Assembly: GCA_003139775.1 (NCBI GenBank)
Contig: PLGI01000075.1
Span: 1 to 57,491, forward strand
Direction of reading: 5' to 3'
Length of the DNA: 57,491 nucleotides
DNA from: Syntrophaceae bacterium
GTDB lineage: Bacteria; Desulfobacterota; Syntrophia; Syntrophales; Smithellaceae
The notes under the pieces were generated by a model. It worked only from the letters and a program-made list of their open reading frames with translations, was not told where the DNA came from and made no database searches. Shown piece by piece: positions 16,712 through 25,204 of this stretch. Position numbers and translations under genes: made by a program. Within the stretch, counting starts at the first letter, position 1. Every line of letters begins with the position of its first letter.

Positions 16712-18112
16712 CTACTCCCGCTCAAAAGTAATGCCGTACTTTTCCAGCTTCCGTTCGAAGGTCGGCCGGGAAATTCCCAGTGTCTCACAAATTTCCCCTT
16801 TGTTTTTATCCGTCTCTTTGATAACTTTGCGAATGTATCGTTCTTCCACTTCATCCAGAGTTAAAAATTTGCCCGGCTCCGGCGATTTAAATAAATCATC
16901 AGACGTATCGCCCGGCAATTTAGAAGCATCTTCTTTATCCAATTCCGGAAAATCACTAACTCCCAAAACCTGCCCTTTGGCCACAACACAGGCGCGCACA
17001 AGCAGATTTTCCAGTTCCCGGATATTGCCCGGCCAATTATAATTCATGAAAATTTCCATCATTTCGTCGGAAACACCGATGACCTTTTTGTGCAGATCCA
17101 AATTAATTTTTGCCAGCAGGTAGTCTATCAACGACGGAATATCCTGGCGGCGTGTGCGCAGCGGCGGTAAGTTAATGGCTACAATATTCAGACGATAATA
17201 CAAATCATCGCGAAATTTTCCTTCATTAACCAAAGTCTTTAAATCTTTGTTTGTCGCGGCCATAATCCGGGCGTTAACCTTGACCTTATCTTTCCCCCCC
17301 ACTCTGTCGAATTCCATTTCCTGCAAAACTCGCAAAAGTTTCGCCTGCAGGTTTACGGACATTTCGCTGATTTCATCCAGAAAGACTGTGCCGAAACGCG
17401 CCAATTCAAACTTGCCCAGTTTTCGTGCGATAGCGCCGGTGAAAGATCCCTTTTCATGACCGAATAATTCCGATTCCAGCAGGGTTTCGACAATGGCCGA
17501 ACAGTTGACTGCGATAAAAGGTTCGTCGGGTGACGTATTATGATGAATGACTTTAGCAATCAACTCTTTGCCCGTGCCGCTCTCTCCTTGAATCAAAACG
17601 GTGGTGCGGCTCTGAGAAACAGTCCCGATAGTTTTAAAAATTTCCCGCATTTCATTACCGGTGCCGATTATATCTCCCACCCGGAAACTCCTTGACGGTT
17701 CCATCAAAAGTCCGTCAATCTTTTTTTCCATTTCCAGAGATTTCAAGGCTTTCTTAATAGCCAGATCCAGTTCATCGACATTGACCGGTTTATGAATATA
17801 ATCAAAAGCGCCGCTTTTCATGGCTTTGATGGTTGTCTCCATGTCATGAAAAGCGGTGATCATGATGACCTTGATGTTTTCATTTTCTTCTTTGAGATCT
17901 TCCAGTACCGAGAACCCATCAATGTCAGGCAAACGGATATCCAGAATGACGACATCAGATTGTTCCTGAACATACTTATTCAAACCTTCCGTGCCGGTCA
18001 GGGCTGTGCGAACTTTGTAACCTTCCTCAGTTAAATACAGATCCAGTGTTTCCACAATCGAAGCATCATCATCAATAACAAGAATACTCGGCATAACCTT
18101 AACCTTCGCCAT
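16712..18112 (-). CDS. NtrC-family sigma54-dependent response regulator
   Basis: 466 residues. Receiver domain (1-120) with acidic pocket DDD at 14-16 and phospho-acceptor Asp58 (VILDIRLPD). AAA+ domain with Walker A GESGTGKE (176-183), the sigma54-contact loop in the variant form GSFTGA (222-227) instead of GAFTGA, and Walker B VFLDEI. A Fis-type helix-turn-helix ends the protein (GEICETLGISRPTFERKLEKYG). It should activate sigma54 promoters after phosphorylation by the kinase encoded 43 bases upstream. The loop variant occurs in natural activators and need not abolish function. Targets unknown. Confidence 0.93.
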   Translation of the reverse strand: MAKVKVMPSILVIDDDASIVETLDLYLTEEGYKVRTALTGTEGLNKYVQEQSDVVILDIRLPDIDGFSVLEDLKEENENIKVIMITAFHDMETTIKAMKSGAFDYIHKPVNVDELDLAIKKALKSLEMEKKIDGLLMEPSRSFRVGDIIGTGNEMREIFKTIGTVSQSRTTVLIQGESGTGKELIAKVIHHNTSPDEPFIAVNCSAIVETLLESELFGHEKGSFTGAIARKLGKFELARFGTVFLDEISEMSVNLQAKLLRVLQEMEFDRVGGKDKVKVNARIMAATNKDLKTLVNEGKFRDDLYYRLNIVAINLPPLRTRRQDIPSLIDYLLAKINLDLHKKVIGVSDEMMEIFMNYNWPGNIRELENLLVRACVVAKGQVLGVSDFPELDKEDASKLPGDTSDDLFKSPEPGKFLTLDEVEERYIRKVIKETDKNKGEICETLGISRPTFERKLEKYGITFERE

Positions 18113-18155
18113 TCAACGGGTTTCTCAAACTTCATGATCCGTTTTTATAATTTTA

Positions 18156-20759
18156 TTAATCTCTTGAAATATGACGCCTTTCATTACTAGACAATGTAAC
18201 ACAAACTTTCGTTCCTTTGTACTTTTCACTGATAATTTCTATTTTACCTTGATGGAGGTCAACTATTTTTTTTACCAGGGAAAGGCCTAAACCAGTACCA
18301 TAGTTTTTCCGCGTAAAGAAAGGATTAAATATATGCGGCATGTCTTCCTTATCAATGCCGCTGCCATTATCTCTAATCTCCACGACCACTGCCTGACGAG
18401 TTTCATCAAAATAGCGCAACGAAACCATAACTTTGCCATGTTCCTCCACTGCTTCCACAGCATTACGGATAACATTTAAAAAAGCGTCAGCCATCATTGC
18501 CGCGTCAACTGCTATGGGAGGAATACTGCCAAAATTTGTTTGCATTTCAATTTGTTTATCGGCAATTCCTTTTTCAGCCATAGCTATAGCCTGCTCCAGC
18601 ACTTTGGCCAAATCCACAGGATTTTTTTGGGGTTCTACCGGTTTGGCAAAAGCTAAAACATTATTGACCAGCACTTCCAAATGGTCTACTTCTTTTTCAG
18701 CAATCCTGAATCTCTTCAAATCGTTTCCTTCAGGATTCATGCGTTTTGCCAATATTTGCAAACTCATTTTAATCGACGAAAGAGGATTGCGTACTTCATG
18801 AGCTATACCAGCCGATAACTGCCCCAAAGCCGACAACTTTTGACTTTCGTAAAGCTTTTTTTCCAGATTCTTGAATTCCGTAATATCGCGTTGAACCAGT
18901 ATGTAATGATTGGTTCCTGTAACAGGAGAGGTGGTAATCAGAAGATTATGTTTGCGGCCATCCTTGCTCGTTGCTTCAATTTCATAAGGGTCATAGACAC
19001 CTTTTTTCGCAGCTTCCCATTTGGACAAGACGAATTCCTCATAGCCGGGCGCGACAAAATCCAAAAAGTATTTCCCTTTGAACTCACGGTAATGAACTCC
19101 TCCTCCCTTTCTTAAACCGAGGCTCATATAGTTGATGATGCCGTTTTCATCCATCTCATAAATTTTATCCGGCAAACTATTTATTATCGACTGCAAATAG
19201 TTGTATAGGTCTTCAATCTGCCGCCGCAGCTCAATATTCTCAACCAATTCATTTTGCAATGTTTCGGCATACTCGTTTAAACTTTTAGTCATTTCCCGCT
19301 CTCGCGAAACATCCTGCAGTGTTTCAATTGCGGCAATAATTTTACCTTCTTCATCGTAGATGGGAGAAGCCAGGAAATACATGGACCGGCTTTGTCCTCC
19401 AATGTTCTCAAAATAATCCGTTGCTTCGTAGGCACCGATCACTTTATCAGATTTTTTAACCTTTTTGCCGCCATAGTACTTACTCAGGCCATCTATATCA
19501 TTATCGACGATTAAATCGGCTATCATGGGCCTCCTGACGGAATAAAAAGGGATATAATGCCTGTCTGTGCCAACCATATCTTCAGTCGAATAACCGGTAA
19601 GCTCCATACAGGCTCGATTCCACAGTATGACTTTATGTTCATTGTTGATGACAAAGCTGGGAATTGGCGAACCTTCAATAATACCGTCGATAGTTTTTTT
19701 CTCTTGCAGCAGTTTTTCCTGCCAGTCCTCCCGCTCTTTCAATCTTTTATTTTCTTCTTTGATGCGCAGTCTTTTACCCTCTTTATAAGCAAAAGACATA
19801 CCGACAATTATAACCACCCCAATGAGCAATAATGAACTGAAAAGCGTATAAACAAATGTTTTACGAACAGGTGAAACTACTTGACTGTATGGAGCAACAA
19901 CTAAAAGGATCCATTTTTTATCTCCAGCATGGACCGGATAATAAGCAATAATACTTCGTTGTTTTCTTTTATCAACCTGAAGAATGGATGCGTCTAAATG
20001 CCCTTTGCTTTCGGAAGGAAAATTAATTTTTGATTTATCCAGATTTTGAATTAGATCACTAATATTTTTTCCTATAAAAGAAGAATCATGATGAAGAATT
20101 ATTTGCCCCTTCTCGTCAACGATCCACAATTCACCCAGTTGATTATCACGTATTTGTTTTTCACAAACATCTACTAAAGCGGCAAGTGAAAAAGAAACCA
20201 CCCAGGCGCCGGAGAAAACATTGTTTTGACGCCAGATGGGATATCCCCAAATTAAATACCAATCAGCTTTTTGTGTTATTTTATCTTTGGATTGTTTTTC
20301 CGATAAAGCCAAACTCACATATTGCTTATTTTGCTGTTTTAGATCTTTAAAATGTTTGGTCAGATTTACCTGAGGTATGGCGCCATGCGGTAAAATTATC
20401 TTGATTTTTCCATCTACATCAAAAAGCAAGACAGCGTTAATCGAGTTTTCCCAGCCGGAATAGAAAATTTTTATTTCCTGATCACTTTCTCCAGTTAGAA
20501 TTTTACCCTGAGGATCAAAATGAGAAAACAAAGCGATGCTTTTCCCAACCTGATCGAATATGTCTGTCATTCGAGTAGCTGCATTTTGAGCAGAGGCAAG
20601 CTGCTGACGGCTGAACAAATCAACCATATCCCTTTCCCTGGCGTTGTTCACTGTCAAAGCTAAAAGTAGAATCAGGATGATCACCGTTATACTGGCTAAC
20701 CAGATGCGTGCTTTTATAGCCTTATGGTAGAGTTTCTTAATTTTACTGAATAAAGTCAC
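18156..20759 (-). CDS. Membrane sensor histidine kinase with Cache and two PAS domains
   Basis: 867 residues. First transmembrane helix about 18-38, periplasmic Cache-like sensor to about 300, second helix about 300-325, a charged coiled-coil linker, PAS1 (about 355-480), PAS2 (about 520-640), HisKA with phospho-site SAGIAHEVRNPLSSI (near 660) and an HATPase domain with NAVEAVEEH, DNGSGI and GTGLGLSLVKKI. It starts with GTG directly after the TAG stop of the 61-residue membrane protein (TAGGTG), so translation is coupled. With the activator downstream it forms a complete two-component system. The periplasmic domain suggests a small-molecule ligand such as an organic acid; that is a family-based guess. 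Confidence 0.92.
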   Translation of the reverse strand: MTLFSKIKKLYHKAIKARIWLASITVIILILLLALTVNNARERDMVDLFSRQQLASAQNAATRMTDIFDQVGKSIALFSHFDPQGKILTGESDQEIKIFYSGWENSINAVLLFDVDGKIKIILPHGAIPQVNLTKHFKDLKQQNKQYVSLALSEKQSKDKITQKADWYLIWGYPIWRQNNVFSGAWVVSFSLAALVDVCEKQIRDNQLGELWIVDEKGQIILHHDSSFIGKNISDLIQNLDKSKINFPSESKGHLDASILQVDKRKQRSIIAYYPVHAGDKKWILLVVAPYSQVVSPVRKTFVYTLFSSLLLIGVVIIVGMSFAYKEGKRLRIKEENKRLKEREDWQEKLLQEKKTIDGIIEGSPIPSFVINNEHKVILWNRACMELTGYSTEDMVGTDRHYIPFYSVRRPMIADLIVDNDIDGLSKYYGGKKVKKSDKVIGAYEATDYFENIGGQSRSMYFLASPIYDEEGKIIAAIETLQDVSREREMTKSLNEYAETLQNELVENIELRRQIEDLYNYLQSIINSLPDKIYEMDENGIINYMSLGLRKGGGVHYREFKGKYFLDFVAPGYEEFVLSKWEAAKKGVYDPYEIEATSKDGRKHNLLITTSPVTGTNHYILVQRDITEFKNLEKKLYESQKLSALGQLSAGIAHEVRNPLSSIKMSLQILAKRMNPEGNDLKRFRIAEKEVDHLEVLVNNVLAFAKPVEPQKNPVDLAKVLEQAIAMAEKGIADKQIEMQTNFGSIPPIAVDAAMMADAFLNVIRNAVEAVEEHGKVMVSLRYFDETRQAVVVEIRDNGSGIDKEDMPHIFNPFFTRKNYGTGLGLSLVKKIVDLHQGKIEIISEKYKGTKVCVTLSSNERRHISRD

Positions 20760-20945
20760 CTAATCTTCGTTGTCCTTTTTATTTTCTTTTTTGGAGAGCT
20801 TAATCCCGATTAAGACATAAACCAGGATTGCCGCTGTCAGTGAAATAAGAAGTTTGGCCAAACCACTTTCAATTTTTAAAACATAAGAACAAACAAGCCA
20901 TCCGAGGGGGTAAGTAACTGCCGTTAAAAGTTCCTGCATTATCAT
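20760..20945 (-). CDS. Small two-helix membrane protein coupled to the sensor kinase
   Basis: 61 residues with two hydrophobic stretches (about 8-24 and 29-48) and a highly charged tail (KLSKKENKKDNED). Its stop codon touches the GTG of the kinase gene, which supports a real, co-translated gene. Not recognised. It could be an accessory factor of the kinase, but nothing in the sequence proves this. Confidence 0.65.
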   Translation of the reverse strand: MIMQELLTAVTYPLGWLVCSYVLKIESGLAKLLISLTAAILVYVLIGIKLSKKENKKDNED

Positions 20946-21573
20946 CCTTTAAAAATACTTCTCGTGGTATTTTATTTTAACAAAACCGATTTTTGTAATA
21001 CTAACGGCCTTAGCGGAAAATTTCAATAGAAATTATCCCCGAAGCGAAGCGAAGTGGGATTAATGAGACTCGCTGAAAATGAGACCCAAGCTTCAGAAGC
21101 AAAGTGCACAGAAGCTTGCTGGACGTAATGAGACAAAAATTTCACAAGAGTAGTGTAGTGAAATTTGCAAGTCGAATTATCCAATAGTCTTTAGCTATTG
21201 GAAATTATACCAGGCGCTTAGCGCCGTGGTAAAACGAACGAAGTGAAGTTTGAAGCATTGTTTTGAAGCTCATACGCATAATTTGAATGTTTTATAGTAA
21301 ACCATTTAACAAAACATTAAATCCGGCTTCAAATTTTCATGCTCTTCAAGTTTGTGAAAAAAACTTGCGGATGTTTTTTCCCATGAAATATTTTTATTTT
21401 TATTGTATTATTAAATGAAGCAATCTCAACAAATTAGGCAGGTATCTTTTCCATAACCGCGTTCTTCAAATGAAATATTTTGAAATAATTTTTTCATATT
21501 AAAGCCATGGCATAAGTCATGCACCTAAGTTCGCATAGAATAAATTATTTCTCTTTCACATGGCTATCAATTT
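20946..21573. other. Intergenic region upstream of atpE
   Basis: About 680 bases to the atpE start, dominated by repeat array C2 (21020-21275), then an AT-rich stretch (21290-21600) that must contain the atpE promoter. I could not pick out a convincing -35/-10 pair. Confidence 0.55.
21020..21275. repeat. Family-C modular hairpin array, copy C2
   Basis: Longest copy. In order: ATTATCCCCGAAGCG, AATGAGAC spacer, a GAAGCTTCAG...GAAGCTTG hairpin, AATGAGAC, an AAATTTCAC...GTGAAATTT hairpin, GAATTAT, CCAATAG...CTATTGG, AATTAT, ACCAGGCGCTTAGCGCCGTGGT, and GTGAAGTTTGAAGC. Most of these units recur in reverse orientation in C4 at 45.3 kb. Confidence 0.75.
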
Positions 21574-21627
21574 ATGTTATGGAAACAGGAGGTAATAATA
21601 AACAACTATTATGAAAGGAGACAAACA

Positions 21628-22005
21628 ATGTCACACAAATTTGGTAAAAAAATTTTAACAGCATTTACATCCGTAGCAGTTCTACTCTTGGCAAGTCCGC
21701 TTGTTTTTGCCGCAGAAGCTATTCCGGCAGGTGGCGAATCCTACATTAAAGTATACTTTGCTATGGCCGCAATGATCGGTGCAGGCTTGGCTATTGGTTT
21801 AGGAGCAATCGGAGCCGGTGCTGGTATTGGTAACGCGGCAAACGGCGCATGTCAGGCAGTTGGAAGAAACCCCGGTGTACAGGGAAAGATCATGATGGTT
21901 ATGCTCGTCGGTATGGCCATGGCTGAATCCATCGCAATTTATGCGTTGGTCATTTCTCTGATTCTTCTCTATGCTAACCCTTACATGCGTTATTTTTTGG
22001 GTTAA
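21628..22005 (+). CDS. atpE: F-type ATP synthase subunit c with N-terminal extension/signal peptide
   Basis: 125 residues from the ATG at 21628, which follows GAAAGGAGAC; an earlier in-frame TTG-type start at 21574 lacks that support. Residues 1-29 look like a cleavable signal peptide ending VFAAEA. Two membrane helices follow: the first glycine-rich (IGAGAGIGNAANGACQAVGRNP), the second with the ion-binding carboxylate Glu100, then Ser101 and Tyr105. ES...Y is shared with Na+-type c subunits, but the helix-1 Gln typical of them is Ile67 here, which favours protons. The rotor gene stands alone: no atpB precedes it, unlike the usual atpZ-atpI-atpB-atpE order. Confidence 0.93.
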   Translation: MSHKFGKKILTAFTSVAVLLLASPLVFAAEAIPAGGESYIKVYFAMAAMIGAGLAIGLGAIGAGAGIGNAANGACQAVGRNPGVQGKIMMVMLVGMAMAESIAIYALVISLILLYANPYMRYFLG

Positions 22006-22055
22006 TACTAAAATAAGTTAACTACAAAATTAACAAAGGTTAGGGGGAAATAGTA

Positions 22056-23363
22056 ATGTCAGAAACTAAAAAAAATAAGCGGTTTATTAATATAGGAGGC
22101 GTGTTCTTCCTGCTTATTGTAATTCCCTTATCACTGATGGCGTTTTTAATCGCTAACGGCATGTTTAAATTGGGGGTTACTATAAAAGAGAGCACCCTTA
22201 ACGTTCTCGATAATAAATCTCAGGAAGATATACGAGCAAGGGCCGTCAATGCAGCAAACGAAGTTGCCAATTTCCTCATGGAAAGCAATAAAGATTTACA
22301 AGTCGCAACAATCATTCCCTCAACAGAATCTGTATACAAACAGTTTATTTCTGAAAATAAAAAACCTGTCTGGGTCAAACGTAACGGTAAAATACAGCAG
22401 ATATTGATCCCGCTATACAAAGAAATGGCTCTGATTGATAAAAACGGCAACGAACAAATTAAAGTCGTTGACGGTCAGGTACTACCGGCGAAAAAACTGG
22501 TTAATGTCAGCAATCCGGCCAATACAACATATAAAACTGAAGATTATTTTGCGAAGACAAAAAATCTGAATAAAGGCGACGTTTATGTTTCCCCGGTAAC
22601 AGGGTTCTATGTCAATAAGGCAGCGTTTGAAAAGGGACAAAGATTTGAAGGCGTCGTCCGTTTTGCGACACCGGTATTCAATAAAGATGGTTTCGCGGGT
22701 ATAATTACATTGGCCTTGGATTATCGTCATCTGGCCGAGTTTACCCATCATCTTGTTCCTACGCAGGCGGAAAAGGTATTTGAAACAACGGCTGCTTCCG
22801 GTAATTACGCCTATATGGTTGACAATCGCGGTTTTGTCATTTCCCATCCTAGTGATTTTCATATTGTTGGACTCACCCCTGACGGAACAATTGTTCCAAC
22901 TCTTTCGGCTCAGAACGCAGCAGAACTGGCAAAGAATGGCACAGAAGCGTTGAATATGTTCCAGTTGGGTTTTCTGGATCCCAATATATTTAAAATCACG
23001 AAAGAAGCTGCACAAGGGAAATCAGGAATTTTAATGTATAAATATGGTGGAATCAACAAGTTCGTCACCTATGCGCCGATCAAGTTTTATGCGTCAAACC
23101 TTCCCCAACCTACCGGTTTTGGCTGGATAGGACTGGGACTGGAAGTTGAGAAATATAACGAAGCGGCAACGAAGTTATCTCAGAAAATTGAAAAGGAATC
23201 AAAAGCATGGACTGCGACAGTCATCTTTATTCTTATCGCTTCCATGATTATTCTGTTCTTCATTATGCTGCTTTTGGTTCGTGGAATCAGCCGTTCATTG
23301 CAGGCGGAAATCCCAAGAGGTTCAGAAGGCCTATCATTCGACGATGATGACGATGATAAATAA
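22056..23363 (+). CDS. Orphan Cache-domain membrane receptor without output domain
   Basis: 435 residues. Transmembrane helix 1 about 12-35, a large extracytoplasmic Cache region (about 45-370, with VSPVTGFY, RFATPVF and YAYMVDNRGFVISHP typical of double Cache sensors), and helix 2 about 385-408. The cytoplasmic part is only about 25 residues and ends in SFDDDDDDK. There is no HAMP, methyl-accepting, kinase or cyclase domain, and the stop is followed at once by an intrinsic terminator, so this is not a sequencing truncation. It lies 50 bases after atpE with its own GGGGG ribosome site and may be cotranscribed with it. The ligand and the signalling partner are unknown. Confidence 0.75.
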   Translation: MSETKKNKRFINIGGVFFLLIVIPLSLMAFLIANGMFKLGVTIKESTLNVLDNKSQEDIRARAVNAANEVANFLMESNKDLQVATIIPSTESVYKQFISENKKPVWVKRNGKIQQILIPLYKEMALIDKNGNEQIKVVDGQVLPAKKLVNVSNPANTTYKTEDYFAKTKNLNKGDVYVSPVTGFYVNKAAFEKGQRFEGVVRFATPVFNKDGFAGIITLALDYRHLAEFTHHLVPTQAEKVFETTAASGNYAYMVDNRGFVISHPSDFHIVGLTPDGTIVPTLSAQNAAELAKNGTEALNMFQLGFLDPNIFKITKEAAQGKSGILMYKYGGINKFVTYAPIKFYASNLPQPTGFGWIGLGLEVEKYNEAATKLSQKIEKESKAWTATVIFILIASMIILFFIMLLLVRGISRSLQAEIPRGSEGLSFDDDDDDK

Positions 23364-23388
23364 TTAAACTTAATTTAATCAATTAACC

Positions 23389-23418
23389 AAAAGGCCGAAT
23401 TTCGATTCGGCCTTTTTT
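23389..23418 (+). terminator. Intrinsic terminator after the Cache gene
   Basis: AAAGGCCGAAT / ATTCGGCCTTTT with a TTCG tetraloop and a T run, 25 bases after the stop codon. Confidence 0.9.
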
Positions 23419-23530
23419 AATGAGACTCGCTGAAAACGAACGAAGTGAAGTTTGAAGCGTTAGTCGACTCCCGCCAACGTAGTTGGCAGGGATGCGGATG
23501 ACTCATCGTGCTAAGCTAAGTGGGACTACG
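23418..23530. repeat. Family-C modular hairpin array, copy C3
   Basis: Shares AATGAGACTCGCTGAAAA and ACGAACGAAGTGAAGTTTGAAGC with C2, then diverges into other small palindromes (CCAACGTAGTTGG). The rest of the gap to 23717 is AT-rich and holds no gene that I can see. Confidence 0.65.
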
Positions 23531-23717
23531 AAGCGTATTGATAATATCACGCCGTTTGCTTTGGGTTTCAAACCCATGATTTCTATTATTATCCTTTAAA
23601 AATAGAATGGACTTTAATCAAATACAATATATAATAATGTACATACTTATTCACACGTAAACTACAAAGGGTTGTTTTCTATTAATTTTATTTTTATAAA
23701 AAGAAAAGGAGACCAGA

Positions 23718-23912
23718 ATGAACTATATTCCGCATCTGTTCGCGTTAGTTACAGGTGGTATTCTTCTTTGGATAATAAAAAGAAAATATGAGAAAATACA
23801 AAACCGCGAATTGATCATAATATTCATCCTCTTTGTTCTATTAGTTGCCATCTTTACAGCTCCCGGGATGGACATGATAAAAAGATTTATAAATTTTATC
23901 CAAGTAGAGTAA
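23718..23912 (+). CDS. Small two-helix membrane protein of unknown function
   Basis: 64 residues preceded by a strong AAAGGAGACC ribosome site six bases from the ATG. Two hydrophobic helices (about 5-20 and 32-50) flank a basic loop (KRKYEKIQNR). Not recognised. It lies 75 bases before atpZ and may be cotranscribed; a role in Fo assembly is conceivable but unproven. Confidence 0.65.
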   Translation: MNYIPHLFALVTGGILLWIIKRKYEKIQNRELIIIFILFVLLVAIFTAPGMDMIKRFINFIQVE

Positions 23913-23987
23913 ATGACGCCTGTATAATAGCTAGCCAGGTAGAAAAAGTTTGTTAAACGCGTTTTCATGTTCATATTTTGATGTGGC

Positions 23988-24251
23988 TTGAGTGAAATGA
24001 AGGGTTACCAGATAGGAAAAAAACCAAAGGCAGACCCTGAGCAGTTCCGCAAGTTCAGCGGTATTTTTATGTTATCGGCTTGGGGAATCGCGATGGTGGC
24101 GTCCTCGTTCCTATTCCTTTATATCGGTTACCTTGTGGATGAAATTCTGGGAACCACACCTAATTTCATGCTGTGTTCTTTCTTTCTCGCAATCGGTCTC
24201 TGCATGTGGAGGCTTTATAAGGAGGCAAAGGAAAAAAGTAAGAAGATGTAA
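23988..24251 (+). CDS. atpZ: AtpZ-type Fo-associated membrane protein
   Basis: About 84-87 residues (TTG at 23988 or ATG at 23997) with two transmembrane helices. The glycine-bearing first helix (SAWGIAMVASSFLFLYIGYLVDEILG) and the second (FFLAIGLCMWRLYKEA) match the AtpZ/AtpI group, proposed to help Fo assembly or Mg2+/Ca2+ supply. No clear ribosome site precedes either start. In many deltaproteobacteria this gene opens the atpZ-atpI-atpB-atpE group; here it follows atpE at a distance and is followed by repeat A3, not atpI or atpB. Confidence 0.75.
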   Translation: MSEMKGYQIGKKPKADPEQFRKFSGIFMLSAWGIAMVASSFLFLYIGYLVDEILGTTPNFMLCSFFLAIGLCMWRLYKEAKEKSKKM

Positions 24252-24255
24252 TTAT

Positions 24256-24378
24256 GGGCTGTTGAAAAACGCTCATCTGCGGCGTTGCGCTGCAAACCGC
24301 ATCGCTCAACGTATATTTATATACGCCTCGCTATACGTTTTTTGCGCGCCTTGCATCTGAACATTTTTGAACAGCCCT
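24256..24378. repeat. Family-A palindromic repeat, copy A3
   Basis: Starts GGGCTGTTGAAAAACGCTC and ends CATTTTTGAACAGCCC. Same ends as A1/A2, but the centre is different (ACGTATATTTATATACG). Confidence 0.8.
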
Positions 24379-24410
24379 ACTGTAATAAAAGGTCTCCTTT
24401 TGATTTGATA

Positions 24411-25067
24411 TTATTTAATGCTACCAGGAAGAAATTTAATCTGTGAATGCGGTTCAATTTGCAGATATGTTGGCGTTCCCAAAAATTCAGGTCTGTCCTC
24501 TATCGTATTGACCTCAACCCGGTATATCCCCGGTTTGAGATCGATAGCTATTATTTCTCTAAGATGATATCCAAAAGCACCGGCATATGTTCCGTGGGTC
24601 AAAATTGTATCTTCATAGATTAATTTAGGCAGTAAGCTTCCAGTATCCGGCTTGCTGATTTTTAGGTGGATTGGAATATTTATGCCTTTGTGCTTCATCG
24701 TTGACATATCAACATCAACCAGCGCAAGAACACGGTCACCATCAGCCTCAATACGCTCTTGACTACCTTTAGTAACAAACTCAAAGCGAAGGGCAAAGTA
24801 ATAAGAACGATACTCACGAATCCTAATCTCCTGATCGACTGTACTATTCTGTTTGCTCACATCAAACGGCCATTTAACAACCGGTATTGGGAGTGTTGTT
24901 GACGGTGATGTTGATGAAAACCACGAAAATGCTTCACAGACTGTCATACAGATAAAAATAATCAAAAAACTGCTATCAATATTTTTAATATTTTCATTAT
25001 TATTTTTCTCCTCCTTTATTGCGCCTGATTTTTTCAGTGCAAATTTTTTATCACTGTCATTTTTCAC
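24411..25067 (-). CDS. Exported protein of unknown function (DUF5625-like, tentative), with a probable signal-peptide frameshift
   Basis: The open frame runs from a GTG at 25067 and gives 218 residues with a hydrophobic helix at about 32-50 and a beta-rich C-terminal domain (FDVSKQN, YRSYYFALRFEF, GIYRVEVNT). There is a better start in another frame: AAGGAGGAG (25008-25016) precedes an ATG at 24997 that encodes MKILKILIAVF and then stops at a run of six T. One extra T would join it to LIIFICMTVCEA and make a normal signal peptide. The gene therefore looks frameshifted, or the sequence has a one-base error at 24964-24969. It sits alone between repeats A3 and B1. Confidence 0.6.
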   Translation of the reverse strand: MKNDSDKKFALKKSGAIKEEKNNNENIKNIDSSFLIIFICMTVCEAFSWFSSTSPSTTLPIPVVKWPFDVSKQNSTVDQEIRIREYRSYYFALRFEFVTKGSQERIEADGDRVLALVDVDMSTMKHKGINIPIHLKISKPDTGSLLPKLIYEDTILTHGTYAGAFGYHLREIIAIDLKPGIYRVEVNTIEDRPEFLGTPTYLQIEPHSQIKFLPGSIK

Positions 25068-25073
25068 GGTATA

Positions 25074-25199
25074 GTACCACTTTTAAATCAAAGATGATAT
25101 CGAGGCGGCAAGGAGGAGGCTCCGCAGGCGTATTATACATACGTTGAGGAAGCCGACAACGACGCCAACAAAGATAGCGCTTTGATTTAGAAGTGGTAT
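25074..25199. repeat. Family-B palindromic repeat, copy B1
   Basis: Ends are inverted (TACCACTTTTAAATCAAAG ... CTTTGATTTAGAAGTGGTA). The interior contains GAGGCGGCAAGGAGGAGGC and CAACGTATGT-like segments in reverse orientation. Related to B2 (30.8 kb) and B3 (50.1 kb). Confidence 0.75.
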
Positions 25200-25204
25200 A
25201 AACA

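Noticed and set aside
14446..21275. CRISPR array
   Set aside because: The repeat units are short palindromes of differing sequence, not identical repeats with regular unique spacers, and no cas gene is present.
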